Below are positions 41,552 through 50,327 of a stretch of 64,000 nucleotides of DNA, piece by piece. The DNA is taken from positions 124,001-188,000 of the forward strand of contig CAVUQC010000002.1 of the NCBI GenBank assembly GCA_963743575.1. The letters are read 5' to 3'. The number at the start of each line of letters is the position of its first letter. The first letter of the stretch is position 1. The notes under the pieces were generated by a model, which saw only the letters and a program-made list of their open reading frames with translations, made no database searches and was not told the origin of the DNA. A program made the position numbers and the translations under genes. The DNA comes from DASUPK01 sp963743575 (lineage in GTDB: Bacteria > Actinomycetota > Thermoleophilia > Solirubrobacterales > 70-9).

Positions 41552-42256
41552 ATGCGAGCGGTGATTCTCGCTGGAGGCAAGGGGACACGCCTTCGCCCGT
41601 ACACCACGGTGCTGCCAAAACCGCTGATCCCGGTCGCAGAGCGGCCCATCCTCGAGCTTGTCCTCCGCCAGCTGGGCCACAACGGCTTCAATCAAATCGA
41701 TCTGTCGGTCGGTCATCTCGGTGGGTTGATCAAGGCGTACCTGGACAGCATCGAGCTGCCGAAGGACATGGAGCTCAACTACGTCTGGGAGGACGCCCCC
41801 CTCGGTACCGCCGGCGCGCTGACGATGCTCGAGAACCTCGACGAGCCCTTCCTGGCTATGAACGGGGACGTGCTCACAACCCTCGACTACGCCCAGCTCA
41901 TGCGCTTCCATCGCGGCCACGAGGGCGGCATCACGATCGCCACGCACAAGAAGAACGTCGACATCGACCTCGGGGTGATCGAGTCCGACGACGGCTTTGT
42001 CATGGAGTACGTCGAGAAGCCGACGATGCGCTTCGACGTGAGCATGGGCGTGTACGTCTATGACCCGGATGTCGTCGAGCTGATTCCACCGCGCCACTTC
42101 GACTTCCCCGACGTCGTCAACGCGATGCTGCAAGCCGGACGCAAGGTCGCGGTCTACAGCGGGCCCGGCGTCTGGTTCGACATCGGGACAGTCGGGGAGC
42201 ACGAGCGCGCGACCGCCGAGATCGAGGCCCACCCCGAGATCTTCGAGCATGGCTGA
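41552..42256 (+). CDS. Sugar-1-phosphate nucleotidyltransferase
   Basis: A 234-residue NTP-transferase of the RfbA/GDP-mannose pyrophosphorylase group. The activating loop is VILAGGKGTRLRPYTTVLPKPLIPV. The metal Asp lies in FLAMNGDVLTTLDY, and the substrate segments are MEYVEKPTMRFDVSMGVYVY and WFDIGTVGE. No C-terminal beta-helix is present. The short form next to LegB and an aminotransferase resembles PtmE-type enzymes that supply the activated GlcNAc for legionaminate-like pathways. The nucleotide used is not readable. It overlaps the aminotransferase by eight bases. Confidence 0.88.
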   Translation: MRAVILAGGKGTRLRPYTTVLPKPLIPVAERPILELVLRQLGHNGFNQIDLSVGHLGGLIKAYLDSIELPKDMELNYVWEDAPLGTAGALTMLENLDEPFLAMNGDVLTTLDYAQLMRFHRGHEGGITIATHKKNVDIDLGVIESDDGFVMEYVEKPTMRFDVSMGVYVYDPDVVELIPPRHFDFPDVVNAMLQAGRKVAVYSGPGVWFDIGTVGEHERATAEIEAHPEIFEHG

Positions 42257-43388
42257 TTGGCGGGTTCCCCTAGCCGACGTTGAGATAGGGGAGGACGAGA
42301 TCGCGGAGGTGGCCGACACCTACCGAAGCGGCTGGCTCAGCATGGGCCCCCGGACAGCCGAGCTCGAGGAGCGTTTCGCCGAATACACGGGTTCTCGGCA
42401 CGCCATCGCCGTAACGAATGGCACGGCCGCCCTGCACCTGATCTGTCTTGCGGCCGGTCTCGGACCCGGCGACGAGGTCGTGGTGCCGTCGCTCACCTTT
42501 GTCGCCACGGCCAATGCGATCCGCTATACGGGGGCGACCCCGGTCTTCGCCGACGTCGTGGCGCTCGACCGTCCGTGGCTCTCCACCGATCAGACCGCGG
42601 CCGCGATCACAAAAAGCACCAAGGCGATCATGAACATGACGTACGGCGGCCACCCCGGCGCCAGCGCAGAGCTGGCGGCGCTCGCTGCCGACCGTGGGGT
42701 GATCCTGCTCGAGGACGCGGCGCACGGCCTCGGCGGCTACCAGGAAGGGCGGCACCTCGGAACCTTCGGGCTGGCCGGCGCATTCAGCTTCTTCTCGAAT
42801 AAGAACCTGGCGGTGGGAGAGGGCGGAATGGTGGTCACCGACGACGACGAGTTCGCAGCCCGGGTGAAGCTGCTCCGCTCCCACGGGATGACGGCCATCA
42901 GCTGGGACCGCCAGCAGGGACACGCGAGCGGCTACGACGTGATCGACCTCGGGTTCAACTATCGGATCGACGAGCCCCGTGCGACCCTGGCGACCGCGCG
43001 ACTCGGCCGCCTGGATACCGACAACAAGAGGCGGGGCGCGGCCGTGGATGCATATCGCGGATTGCTCGGGCCGGTGCAGGGGGCCACGCTCACCATGCCG
43101 GACGTCCCGGGAGACGAGCAGGCGCATCACCTGTTCACGATCCTTCTCGAGGAGGGGATCGACCGCGCCGCGGTCCGCACCGAGCTCGAGCAGGCCGGTG
43201 TACAGACCAGCCTGCACTACCTGCCGGTCCACCGCTTCAGCATCTACGACGACGGCACCAGCCTGCCGATCACGGAGGACTATTCGCGGCGCGCGGTGAC
43301 CCTGCCACTCTTTCCAACGATCTCCGAGGAGCAGATTGGGTTGGTGGTCGACTCCCTCGAGCGGGCGTTGGCCCCAGCCTCGGGTTGA
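42249..43388 (+). CDS. DegT/DnrJ/EryC1-family sugar aminotransferase
   Basis: A 379-residue PLP enzyme that aminates a keto-sugar nucleotide, here most simply the product of the LegB-like dehydratase. Motifs are RHAIAVTNGTAALHLICLAAG, VVPSLTFVATANAIRYTGATPVFADV, ILLEDAAHGLGGYQEG and the PLP Lys in FSFFSNKNLAVGEGGMVVTDD. The C-terminal region QTSLHYLPVHRFSIY is typical of this family. The next gene starts four bases after the stop. Confidence 0.92.
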   Translation: MADWRVPLADVEIGEDEIAEVADTYRSGWLSMGPRTAELEERFAEYTGSRHAIAVTNGTAALHLICLAAGLGPGDEVVVPSLTFVATANAIRYTGATPVFADVVALDRPWLSTDQTAAAITKSTKAIMNMTYGGHPGASAELAALAADRGVILLEDAAHGLGGYQEGRHLGTFGLAGAFSFFSNKNLAVGEGGMVVTDDDEFAARVKLLRSHGMTAISWDRQQGHASGYDVIDLGFNYRIDEPRATLATARLGRLDTDNKRRGAAVDAYRGLLGPVQGATLTMPDVPGDEQAHHLFTILLEEGIDRAAVRTELEQAGVQTSLHYLPVHRFSIYDDGTSLPITEDYSRRAVTLPLFPTISEEQIGLVVDSLERALAPASG

Positions 43389-43392
43389 CCGA

Positions 43393-44622
43393 GTGCGGAT
43401 CCTGATCGTCAGCCAGTACTTCCCTCCGGAGGTCCACGGTCCGTCCGCCCGGCTGGGCGCGTTCGCCGGTGGCCTGGCGAAGCTGGGTCACCAGGTCGAG
43501 GTCGTCTGCGAGGTTCCGAGCCACCCAGCAGGAGTGGTCGCAGCCGGATACGGCGGACATTTCGTCGACAGGCGCCGTCTGGACGGCTACGACGTCAACT
43601 ATGTCTGGGTGCACGCAACGCCATCGAAGCGCACCATGTCGCGAGTCGCCAATTACGCTTCCTACCAGCTCACGGCGACCCTGGTCGGCGCCGTGCGCAG
43701 GCGGCCGGACGTCGTCTTCGCTTCGTCTCCGCCGCTTTCCGTCGGGTGCGTGGGCTCTGCTCTCGGCTTCAGGTTTCGCGTGCCGTGGGTGCTGGACGTG
43801 CGCGATCTGTGGCCCGATGCGGCGATCGCGGTGGGTGAGATGGAGGACGGCCGCCTCTTTCGAATGGTGAGCCGGGTCGAGCGAGGCCTGTACCGGAGTG
43901 CCGCCGCGATCACAGCCACAACGGAGGACTTCGTCAAGGAGATTGAGGGTCGAGGCGGTGCAGGCAAGGTCACCTTGGTGCGCAACGGGACAGACGCTCG
44001 ATTCCTGGCTGGCGGTCTGGAGGAGCCTGACTTCACGGAGCTCGGCGAGCGGGACGGGCGATTCACGTGGACATATGCAGGCAACCTCGGGTTCGCGCAG
44101 GGCCTTGAGACCGCGGTGGAGGCAGCTGGCCAGCTCGGCGACGGCTTTCGACTCATCATGATCGGCACGGGTCCGAGGCGGAGCGAGCTCATGCGGATGG
44201 CCGAGGCCCTCTCGCCCGGGACGGTGGAGTTCCGCGAGCCTGTCCCGTACGAGCGCGCGGCGCGGTTGCTCCGTGCTTCTGACGCTCTCCTCGTCTCGCT
44301 GGCGCCCGGATTCGACGGATACGTGCCGTCCAAGTTGTTCGACTGCTGCGCGATGGCGAGGCCGGTGGTGCTGGCCTCGGCCGGCGAGGCGGTGGACTTG
44401 GCCGAGGAAGCCGAGGCGGCGCTCTGCGTGCCTCCCGCCGACCCCGAGGCCCTTGCCGGTGCCCTGCGGGCTCTCGCCGAGGACGCCGATCTCCGAGGGC
44501 GCCTTGCCGTGGGAGGGCGCGAGTTCGCCGAGCGGAACTCTCGCGAGGCAGGGGTCGCCGAGCTCGACCGTGTCCTCGCGCGCGTTGTGGGCGAAGGCCT
44601 TCGGAGCAGGCGGAGAGCTTGA
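43393..44622 (+). CDS. GT4 glycosyltransferase, WbuB-like
   Basis: A 409-residue GT-B transferase. The N-terminal domain begins RILIVSQYFPPEVHGPSARLG and includes HPAGVVAAGYGG, a pattern shared with WbuB and related enzymes that add amino-deoxy sugars. The C-terminal nucleotide-sugar domain has WTYAGNLGFAQGLET and a donor-site region FDGYVPSKLFDCCAMARPVVLA. GTG 43393 is chosen because the family start (RILIVSQ) follows directly; the open frame extends back into the aminotransferase gene. It probably uses the amino sugar made by the preceding three genes. Confidence 0.87.
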   Translation: MRILIVSQYFPPEVHGPSARLGAFAGGLAKLGHQVEVVCEVPSHPAGVVAAGYGGHFVDRRRLDGYDVNYVWVHATPSKRTMSRVANYASYQLTATLVGAVRRRPDVVFASSPPLSVGCVGSALGFRFRVPWVLDVRDLWPDAAIAVGEMEDGRLFRMVSRVERGLYRSAAAITATTEDFVKEIEGRGGAGKVTLVRNGTDARFLAGGLEEPDFTELGERDGRFTWTYAGNLGFAQGLETAVEAAGQLGDGFRLIMIGTGPRRSELMRMAEALSPGTVEFREPVPYERAARLLRASDALLVSLAPGFDGYVPSKLFDCCAMARPVVLASAGEAVDLAEEAEAALCVPPADPEALAGALRALAEDADLRGRLAVGGREFAERNSREAGVAELDRVLARVVGEGLRSRRRA

Positions 44623-44665
44623 GTACCATCGCCGCGATGCGGCGGGACGTGTTCGAGGCACCTGG

Positions 44666-45832
44666 TTGACGGCGAAATCGAAGCTGCGCGTGCTGACTCT
44701 GGTGGACGGCATTGGCACCTACGGAGGTGGCGAGACGCTTGCCCGGGCAATCACGACCAGGCTGGACAAGAGCCGCTTCGAGGCAACCCTCTGCGTGACG
44801 CGGTGGGAACCTTCCCCGGAGTTCAGCGGCGCACTGGCGGAGCTCGATGCGGCCGGAGTCGGGTTCGTGGGACTTGAGCGACGCCGGCGTCTCGATCTCA
44901 GGCGATGGGGCATCGTGCTGCGGATGCTCCGAGGCGGTGTGGACGTCCTTCACAGCCACAAGTTCGGTTCGAACGTCTGGGCCGCCGGACTCACCACACT
45001 GGCGCGGCCGCCGGTGTTCGTCGCCCACGAGCACACCTGGTCGTATAGCGGGGACAGGCTCAGGATGATGCTGGACCGGCGCCTGATCGCGTCTCGGGCC
45101 GATGCCTTCGTCGCGGTTTCGCGGGACGACCAGCGCAAGATGGTGGAGATCGAGGGGATCCCGCGGGAGAAGACCCGCTTCATCCCCAATGGCATCGAAC
45201 TCGAACCCTCGCCCGAGGACGCCGGGAAGCGGATCCGGCGGGAGCTCGGACTTGGGGTCGATCAACCGGTTATCGGAACCGTGGCCACGCTTCGGGCACA
45301 GAAGGCGCTCGACGTCCTGATCGAGGCCGCGCTCATTCTCCGCGAGGAGTTCACGGACCTCGCGGTCCTGGTTGCCGGGGGGGCGGATCCGCAAGCCGCG
45401 GAGGAAGCCGCGCGCCTGGAGGAACTCGTGGACAGATTGGGGGCTCGGGAGACCGTGCGCTTCCTCGGCCTCCGCGACGACATTCCCAGCCTGCTCGCTG
45501 CGCTCGATGTAGCTGTGATCTCTTCGGACTACGAGGGAAGTCCGCTATCGGTAATGGAGTACATGGAGGCCGCGCTGCCCGTGGTGGCGACGCGGGTGGG
45601 CGGTGTGCCGGACATCGTGGTGGACGGCGAGACGGGGCTACTTGTCCCGCCGCGAGACCCTGTGGCCATCGCCAGCGCGGTCACGCGTCTGCTCGCCGAG
45701 CCGGAACTGGCCAGGAGCATGGGCGAAGCAGGGCGAAGGCGGCGGCGGGACGAGTTTGACCTTTCCGCGACCGTCCGGCGGGTCGAGCAGCTTTACGAGG
45801 AGCTCTACCGCGCGAACATGCTCGAGGCGTAG
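44666..45832 (+). CDS. GT4 glycosyltransferase
   Basis: About 388 residues from TTG 44666. The N-terminal domain starts KLRVLTLVDGIGTYGGGETLA and holds VDVLHSHKFGSNVWAA. The C-terminal domain has FIPNGIELEPSPEDA, IGTVATLRAQKALDVLIEAA and the donor motif SDYEGSPLSVMEYMEAALPVVAT with GGVPDIV. A ten-codon mini-ORF (44637-44669) with its own TACCAT upstream overlaps the start codon, which may couple translation. GTG 44690 is an alternative start. The 3' end overlaps the convergent flippase gene by 28 bases. Confidence 0.85.
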   Translation: MTAKSKLRVLTLVDGIGTYGGGETLARAITTRLDKSRFEATLCVTRWEPSPEFSGALAELDAAGVGFVGLERRRRLDLRRWGIVLRMLRGGVDVLHSHKFGSNVWAAGLTTLARPPVFVAHEHTWSYSGDRLRMMLDRRLIASRADAFVAVSRDDQRKMVEIEGIPREKTRFIPNGIELEPSPEDAGKRIRRELGLGVDQPVIGTVATLRAQKALDVLIEAALILREEFTDLAVLVAGGADPQAAEEAARLEELVDRLGARETVRFLGLRDDIPSLLAALDVAVISSDYEGSPLSVMEYMEAALPVVATRVGGVPDIVVDGETGLLVPPRDPVAIASAVTRLLAEPELARSMGEAGRRRRRDEFDLSATVRRVEQLYEELYRANMLEA

Positions 45833-47295
45833 GCTCGGGCGGAGCGCAGCTGGGCAATTGTGAGCTCCCCGGTCGCGAGCAGCACGCTGAAGTAGACCGC
45901 CAGCGCGAGGACGGCACCAAGGATGAGCTCCGCGACGCCCAGCTTGCCGGTACCGAACGCGAGCAGCACAGCCGACATTGCAAGGGCGGCCAGCGAGACG
46001 CGGGCGAGGGTGAGACCCAGCGGGCGAAGCGGAAGGTCGATCAGACGCCGAATGATCACGATGTGGCCGGCAACGAAGAAGAGGAAGGCGACGTCGGTGC
46101 CGATTGCGCCGGCGACGATCCCAATCTTCGGGATCAGGATCACGTCAATCACAGCGTTGATTGCGACCGCGCCGATCGCGATGGGGATTCGGCTCCTGGC
46201 CTCCCCGAGATAGTTGACCGTGAGCGAGAGCAGCGGGCCGAGCGATGCCAGCAGGACGTAGGGCGCCAGGGCCCTGAGCACGTCCACGGACGCTCCGTAA
46301 TCGGGGCCGAGCACCAGATCGACGATCGGGGTGGCCCAGACGACGAGTAGCGGGATCAGCATGAACTGGTACCCGAGCACCAGCCTGATGGCGAGGCTGA
46401 AGGAGTGCGTGTCGGGTGCCTGATCCCCTCCGCGCGCCAGGCGCGGGCCGACGGCAGCGGCAAGGGCGAGCGCGACGAACTGGGTCAGGGTGATGATCTG
46501 CATGGGAGCGTTGAAGAAACCCGCCGCGGCCGGGTCGAGGAACGCACCGATCAGCAGCACGTCGATATACCCGAAGGCAGCGAAGGCGGCATCGATAACG
46601 AGGATCGTTCCGGCATATCTGGCGATGCGCCTGGCTGTGAGCGCGGTTGTCGACCTGACGGGAGCACCGTCGCTGCGGCCGATGATGCGGAGAAGGAGGA
46701 TCGCGCCGAGTGCGGTCCCGAAGCCGTACCCGATCGCCCGGCCACCGAGGGCGCCGTTCACACCGGCTCCGGCGATAACCAACCCAAGCGCAGCGGAGAA
46801 TTCGACGGCGCTCTCGACGAAGCTCAGCCTGAATCCGACCGAATTGCGCCCGATCGCCTCAAACGTGGTCGTGAAGAAGTACATGAAGCCCTGCACGATC
46901 ATCGCCAGGGCGACGATCCACAGGGCCGTCTTCAGGCTCGGGGCTCCGTAGGCATCGGCGATCGGACCGGACAACAGGATCAGCGCGACAGCAACCGCCG
47001 CGGCACCGATCGACTTCAGCCGAATCCCGTGCCTGAGCACTGCAGTGACCTCGGCGAGGTTGCCCCGGCGCTCCGCGATGAACCGAGCGGCGGAACGCGT
47101 CACCCCGAAGTCGGCCGGCAGCGCGAGCACGCCCCCGACGCTCAGCGCCAGCGCATAGACCCCGTAGTCATTCGGGCCCAGGTAGCGAACCAGGAAGAGG
47201 GTCAGGCCACCGGTGAACAGCGCGCTCACGACCCGGATCCCAAACGCGAAGACGGCGTTTCGCCGGATGCTTTCCGGTCCGGGCGCAGCGCCCAC
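45805..47295 (-). CDS. Wzx-type polysaccharide flippase
   Basis: A 496-residue polytopic protein of the MOP/polysaccharide-transport family, with about 12-14 hydrophobic segments. The start RRNAVFAFGIRVVSALFTGGLTLFLVRYLGPNDYGVYALAL (core LVRYLGPNDYG) is the family signature. It moves lipid-linked repeat units across the membrane. The partners expected by pathway are the polymerases at 47307 and 51529, the chain-length kinase at 48713 and the initiating transferase at 54039. The start is GTG 47295; the gap to the polymerase upstream is 11 bases. Confidence 0.9.
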   Translation of the reverse strand: MGAAPGPESIRRNAVFAFGIRVVSALFTGGLTLFLVRYLGPNDYGVYALALSVGGVLALPADFGVTRSAARFIAERRGNLAEVTAVLRHGIRLKSIGAAAVAVALILLSGPIADAYGAPSLKTALWIVALAMIVQGFMYFFTTTFEAIGRNSVGFRLSFVESAVEFSAALGLVIAGAGVNGALGGRAIGYGFGTALGAILLLRIIGRSDGAPVRSTTALTARRIARYAGTILVIDAAFAAFGYIDVLLIGAFLDPAAAGFFNAPMQIITLTQFVALALAAAVGPRLARGGDQAPDTHSFSLAIRLVLGYQFMLIPLLVVWATPIVDLVLGPDYGASVDVLRALAPYVLLASLGPLLSLTVNYLGEARSRIPIAIGAVAINAVIDVILIPKIGIVAGAIGTDVAFLFFVAGHIVIIRRLIDLPLRPLGLTLARVSLAALAMSAVLLAFGTGKLGVAELILGAVLALAVYFSVLLATGELTIAQLRSARAYASSMFAR

Positions 47296-47306
47296 TGCAG
47301 AGGGGC

Positions 47307-48701
47307 TCAGGAGCTCCTGCCTCGCTCGGGCTGAGTGACATTGCGAGCCTTCGCCATCGCAAGCATTGCCGGCCCCATCGCCAGGAGCAGCCAGAGTTGC
47401 TTGTTGTACTCATTGGAGGCAAAGAACAGGGAGGCCAGGAGGCCGATGGCCGCGACCAATTGGGCCCGGGCGAGAACTTCCATCAATAGGTTTCCGTCCT
47501 GCTCGAACGCCTTGATCGCCTTGAGGCTGCAGGCCAGCACGCCGATGATCACGGCCAGCAGCAGGCCCAGACCGATAATGCCGGTCTCCGCCCAAGCCTG
47601 CAGGTAAGCGTTGTGGGCAACCTTCTGGGTGTCGACTATGAAGTCCGAGCGGCGCAGCACGCCGGGCTGAATCAGCAGGTAGTGGATCGAGGAGGTGGAG
47701 AAGTTCCCGGCCCCCACCCCTCTCACCGGATGGGCCTCCACCATGCGCCAGGCGACCGTCCAGATGTCCTCGCGTCCGTGCCCGCCCTGCTCGGTCGTGG
47801 TCACCCTTTCCCTCGTCGTGGCAGGAGCGAAGAAAGCGAAGTAGAGCACCGCGCTGCCCACGACCATTGCGCTCATGACCACGACGCGAGGACGCCACCT
47901 GCCGGCGAAGACGATGGCCGCGATCACTGCCACGAAGAGCGCGACCAGCCCCGAGCGAGAGACTGTGAGCACGATTCCCGCGAGCGAGATGGTCGCTGCC
48001 CCGAACGCCACGGTGCGGAGCGCGGGGGAGCGACGAGCGACCAGGGCGAGTCCTGTGGCAAGCGCGAGGCTCGCGACGAGGATGGCCGCAAGCTCGTTGG
48101 AGTCGTTGGATGAGCTGGTGACTCGAGCGGCCTCGCCGTATGGGGTCGGCCCGGCACCTGTCAACGCGCCCACCATCACGGCCAACGATGCCCCGATTAC
48201 GAAGGCCCAAAAGACCCTCACGACATCGCGCTCCTTCCGAATCGCCGTGAACACGATGAAGAAGAGGATTGCGTTCAGCGCGAACCGCGACAGAGCGTCG
48301 AGGGCGGCGGCCGGGTGTTCCGACCAGGCGTAGCTCAACCCGTTCCACGCCAGGAACATGAGGAGCGCCCCGCTGAGCCTGGGATGTACCCGCAGGAAAT
48401 CCCGCTTTGCATCGGGCCGAGTGGCGATGGTGCCGAGCCAGGCGAGCGCGAGCAGCAATCCGACCAACTTGGTGACGCTGGTGCTACCCAGTCCGCCGAT
48501 GGTCTCGAAGAAGCTGACCCCGGTGAACAAGATGACGCCGGTCGCCAGGTCGGAGGCGATGATGAGCAGGAAGGCGAGCGCGACCGCCGCTCCGATGGCG
48601 ATCTCCGGCGCAACGCCTGCGAGAAGGCCAAGTAGCGCTGCAAACCCCGCCACCATCAGCGGCCACATCCACTTCGGCCAATCGGCTCTCACCGCCATCA
48701 T
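47307..48701 (-). CDS. O-antigen ligase/polymerase family membrane protein 1
   Basis: About 464 residues with some 11-12 membrane helices. A central periplasmic loop holds the Wzy_C/WaaL-type pattern GREDIWTVAWRMVEAHPVRGVGAGNFS, cited by its core HPVRGVGAGNF, followed by TQKVAHNAYLQAWAETGIIG, where the H-N-x-Y-L element is diagnostic. It polymerises or ligates lipid-linked glycans. The longer frame upstream runs through the kinase gene, so ATG 48701 with a purine-rich stretch upstream is chosen. It lies 11 bases after the kinase stop. Confidence 0.88.
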   Translation of the reverse strand: MMAVRADWPKWMWPLMVAGFAALLGLLAGVAPEIAIGAAVALAFLLIIASDLATGVILFTGVSFFETIGGLGSTSVTKLVGLLLALAWLGTIATRPDAKRDFLRVHPRLSGALLMFLAWNGLSYAWSEHPAAALDALSRFALNAILFFIVFTAIRKERDVVRVFWAFVIGASLAVMVGALTGAGPTPYGEAARVTSSSNDSNELAAILVASLALATGLALVARRSPALRTVAFGAATISLAGIVLTVSRSGLVALFVAVIAAIVFAGRWRPRVVVMSAMVVGSAVLYFAFFAPATTRERVTTTEQGGHGREDIWTVAWRMVEAHPVRGVGAGNFSTSSIHYLLIQPGVLRRSDFIVDTQKVAHNAYLQAWAETGIIGLGLLLAVIIGVLACSLKAIKAFEQDGNLLMEVLARAQLVAAIGLLASLFFASNEYNKQLWLLLAMGPAMLAMAKARNVTQPERGRSS

Positions 48702-48712
48702 TGGCGGCCCCC

Positions 48713-50275
48713 TTATCCGCCTCGGTCGACCCCGGTGGCGAGCGGGGAGGGTCGCTCCCGTTCCCGCTCGGAGGAGGCCTCCGCGTAGTAGCGGTATTCG
48801 CTGCGGCCGGGACGCGGGGTTCCGATGACGGCAAAGCCGATCGGGGTGATGCCGCTCTCCGCCAGGAGATCCGCGAGCTGCCCCAGCTTGTCGAGCCGAG
48901 TCTTGCCGATGCGAGCGACGACAAGCACATCGTCGGCTTGCTTCGCGAGTGGCAGAGCGTCGATCACCTCGTTCAGCGGAGGAGAGTCGATGATGACGAA
49001 GTCGGCGAGCCTGCGGGCGTCCTTGACCATCGCGTCCGCCGCTGGGATCGAGAAGAGGTCCGTGACCCATCCACTCCCGGATTGTTCGGCGAGAAGGATG
49101 CGCAGGTGCGGTCCGTAAGTCGGGCTGGTGACCAGCGCCTGTGTGAGCCGAGTGTGCTCGACGAGCACGCTGACGACCCCGCCCGTTTTCGGCTTGACAT
49201 CGAGGACCGACCCAAGCGAAGGCCGGCGAAGGTCCGCCTCGATCAGGATCACCTCCTGACCGGTGAGGGCGAGAGACGAGGCCAGGTTGAGGGCCGTGGT
49301 GCTCTTGCCCTCACTTGCAGATGGGCCGGTGATGAGGATCACCTGCGCCGCCTTGCCCTCGGTGCGAGTGCGCGAGATCGTCGCGCGGAGCGTCCGGTAC
49401 GACTCCGCCGCCGCAGCCGACAGGCTGCGTGGGCCCAGCGGCCTGTCGCGTCGCGCGTCCTCCTTGGGGATCCGCGCCAGAATCGGAAGACGATAGCGCC
49501 GGCGCAGCTGTTCCTCTCGGCGCAGGCGCGGGTCCAGGATCTGGGCGGCGAAGGCGGCCACGATCCCCAGAACCAGGCCGGCGATGATGCCGCCGGTGAT
49601 GGTCAGAAACGGTTTCGGCTTTGATGGAGATTGAGGCAGGTCGGCGAGGGTCTCGACCCGCATGCTGGGGTCCGGCCCCGTGCTCAGGGCCTGAAGCTCG
49701 GCCAGCGTCCCCTTGTCGGTGGTATCGGTGCTTCCGCTCAGGCTGGCCGCGAGGCCCTTGAACTGAGTGGTGATCTCGGAGTGAAGTTTGTCCGTCTGCT
49801 CAGCAACCGCCTGATTGGCAAAGGCGTTGGCGAGATCCCGGGCGCCGGCGGGGCTGCTGTCCTCCGCCGTAACCGCCACGATGTTGCTCTGCGCCACCGG
49901 TTCCGCGGTGATCTTCGCCAGGAGGTCCTGAGGGGTTTCGCTGAGATGGAGCTGAGCCTTGACCCGCGCGGCGACGTCGACGTTCGTCACCAGCTTGGAG
50001 GCCGTCTCCACGTCGCGGGTCGGGTCCGCGCTTTGCCGGATCAGGGGCAGGCTCGGCAGAGTGTCGGGCGCGACGGGGGTGATCAACATGTCCGCCTCGG
50101 CGTCGTAGGCCTTCTGCGCGACGGCCACGTACAGGATTGCGAACGCCATGCACACCACGGTGGACACCGCGACGAGGATCCAGCGCTCGCGGATCGTCTC
50201 GAGGTAGCGTTTTAGGCCGAGCTCCTCCTCAGGAGGCTCGAGCCATTCAGAGGTTCTGGTCGGTTCTTGAGCCAA
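48713..50275 (-). CDS. Wzz chain-length regulator fused to BY-kinase
   Basis: A 520-residue polysaccharide co-polymerase with tyrosine autokinase. The Wzz domain starts near residue 18 (LGLKRYLETIRERWILV) with a first membrane helix, followed by an extracellular segment and a second helix at about 228-248 (ITGGIIAGLVLGIVAAFAA). The kinase has Walker A ITGPSASEGKSTTALNLA, Walker A' VILIEADLRRP and Walker B FVIIDSPP. The C-terminal Tyr cluster is short (SEYRYYAE). Autophosphorylation controls chain length in capsule and EPS systems. The start is TTG 50275. It is followed by the polymerase and flippase on the same strand. Confidence 0.93.
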   Translation of the reverse strand: MAQEPTRTSEWLEPPEEELGLKRYLETIRERWILVAVSTVVCMAFAILYVAVAQKAYDAEADMLITPVAPDTLPSLPLIRQSADPTRDVETASKLVTNVDVAARVKAQLHLSETPQDLLAKITAEPVAQSNIVAVTAEDSSPAGARDLANAFANQAVAEQTDKLHSEITTQFKGLAASLSGSTDTTDKGTLAELQALSTGPDPSMRVETLADLPQSPSKPKPFLTITGGIIAGLVLGIVAAFAAQILDPRLRREEQLRRRYRLPILARIPKEDARRDRPLGPRSLSAAAAESYRTLRATISRTRTEGKAAQVILITGPSASEGKSTTALNLASSLALTGQEVILIEADLRRPSLGSVLDVKPKTGGVVSVLVEHTRLTQALVTSPTYGPHLRILLAEQSGSGWVTDLFSIPAADAMVKDARRLADFVIIDSPPLNEVIDALPLAKQADDVLVVARIGKTRLDKLGQLADLLAESGITPIGFAVIGTPRPGRSEYRYYAEASSERERERPSPLATGVDRGG

Positions 50276-50327
50276 GGCGTTGGGTGTCCCGCGGCGACAT
50301 TGTTACAGGGGAGCCGGAGTCGCCTGG

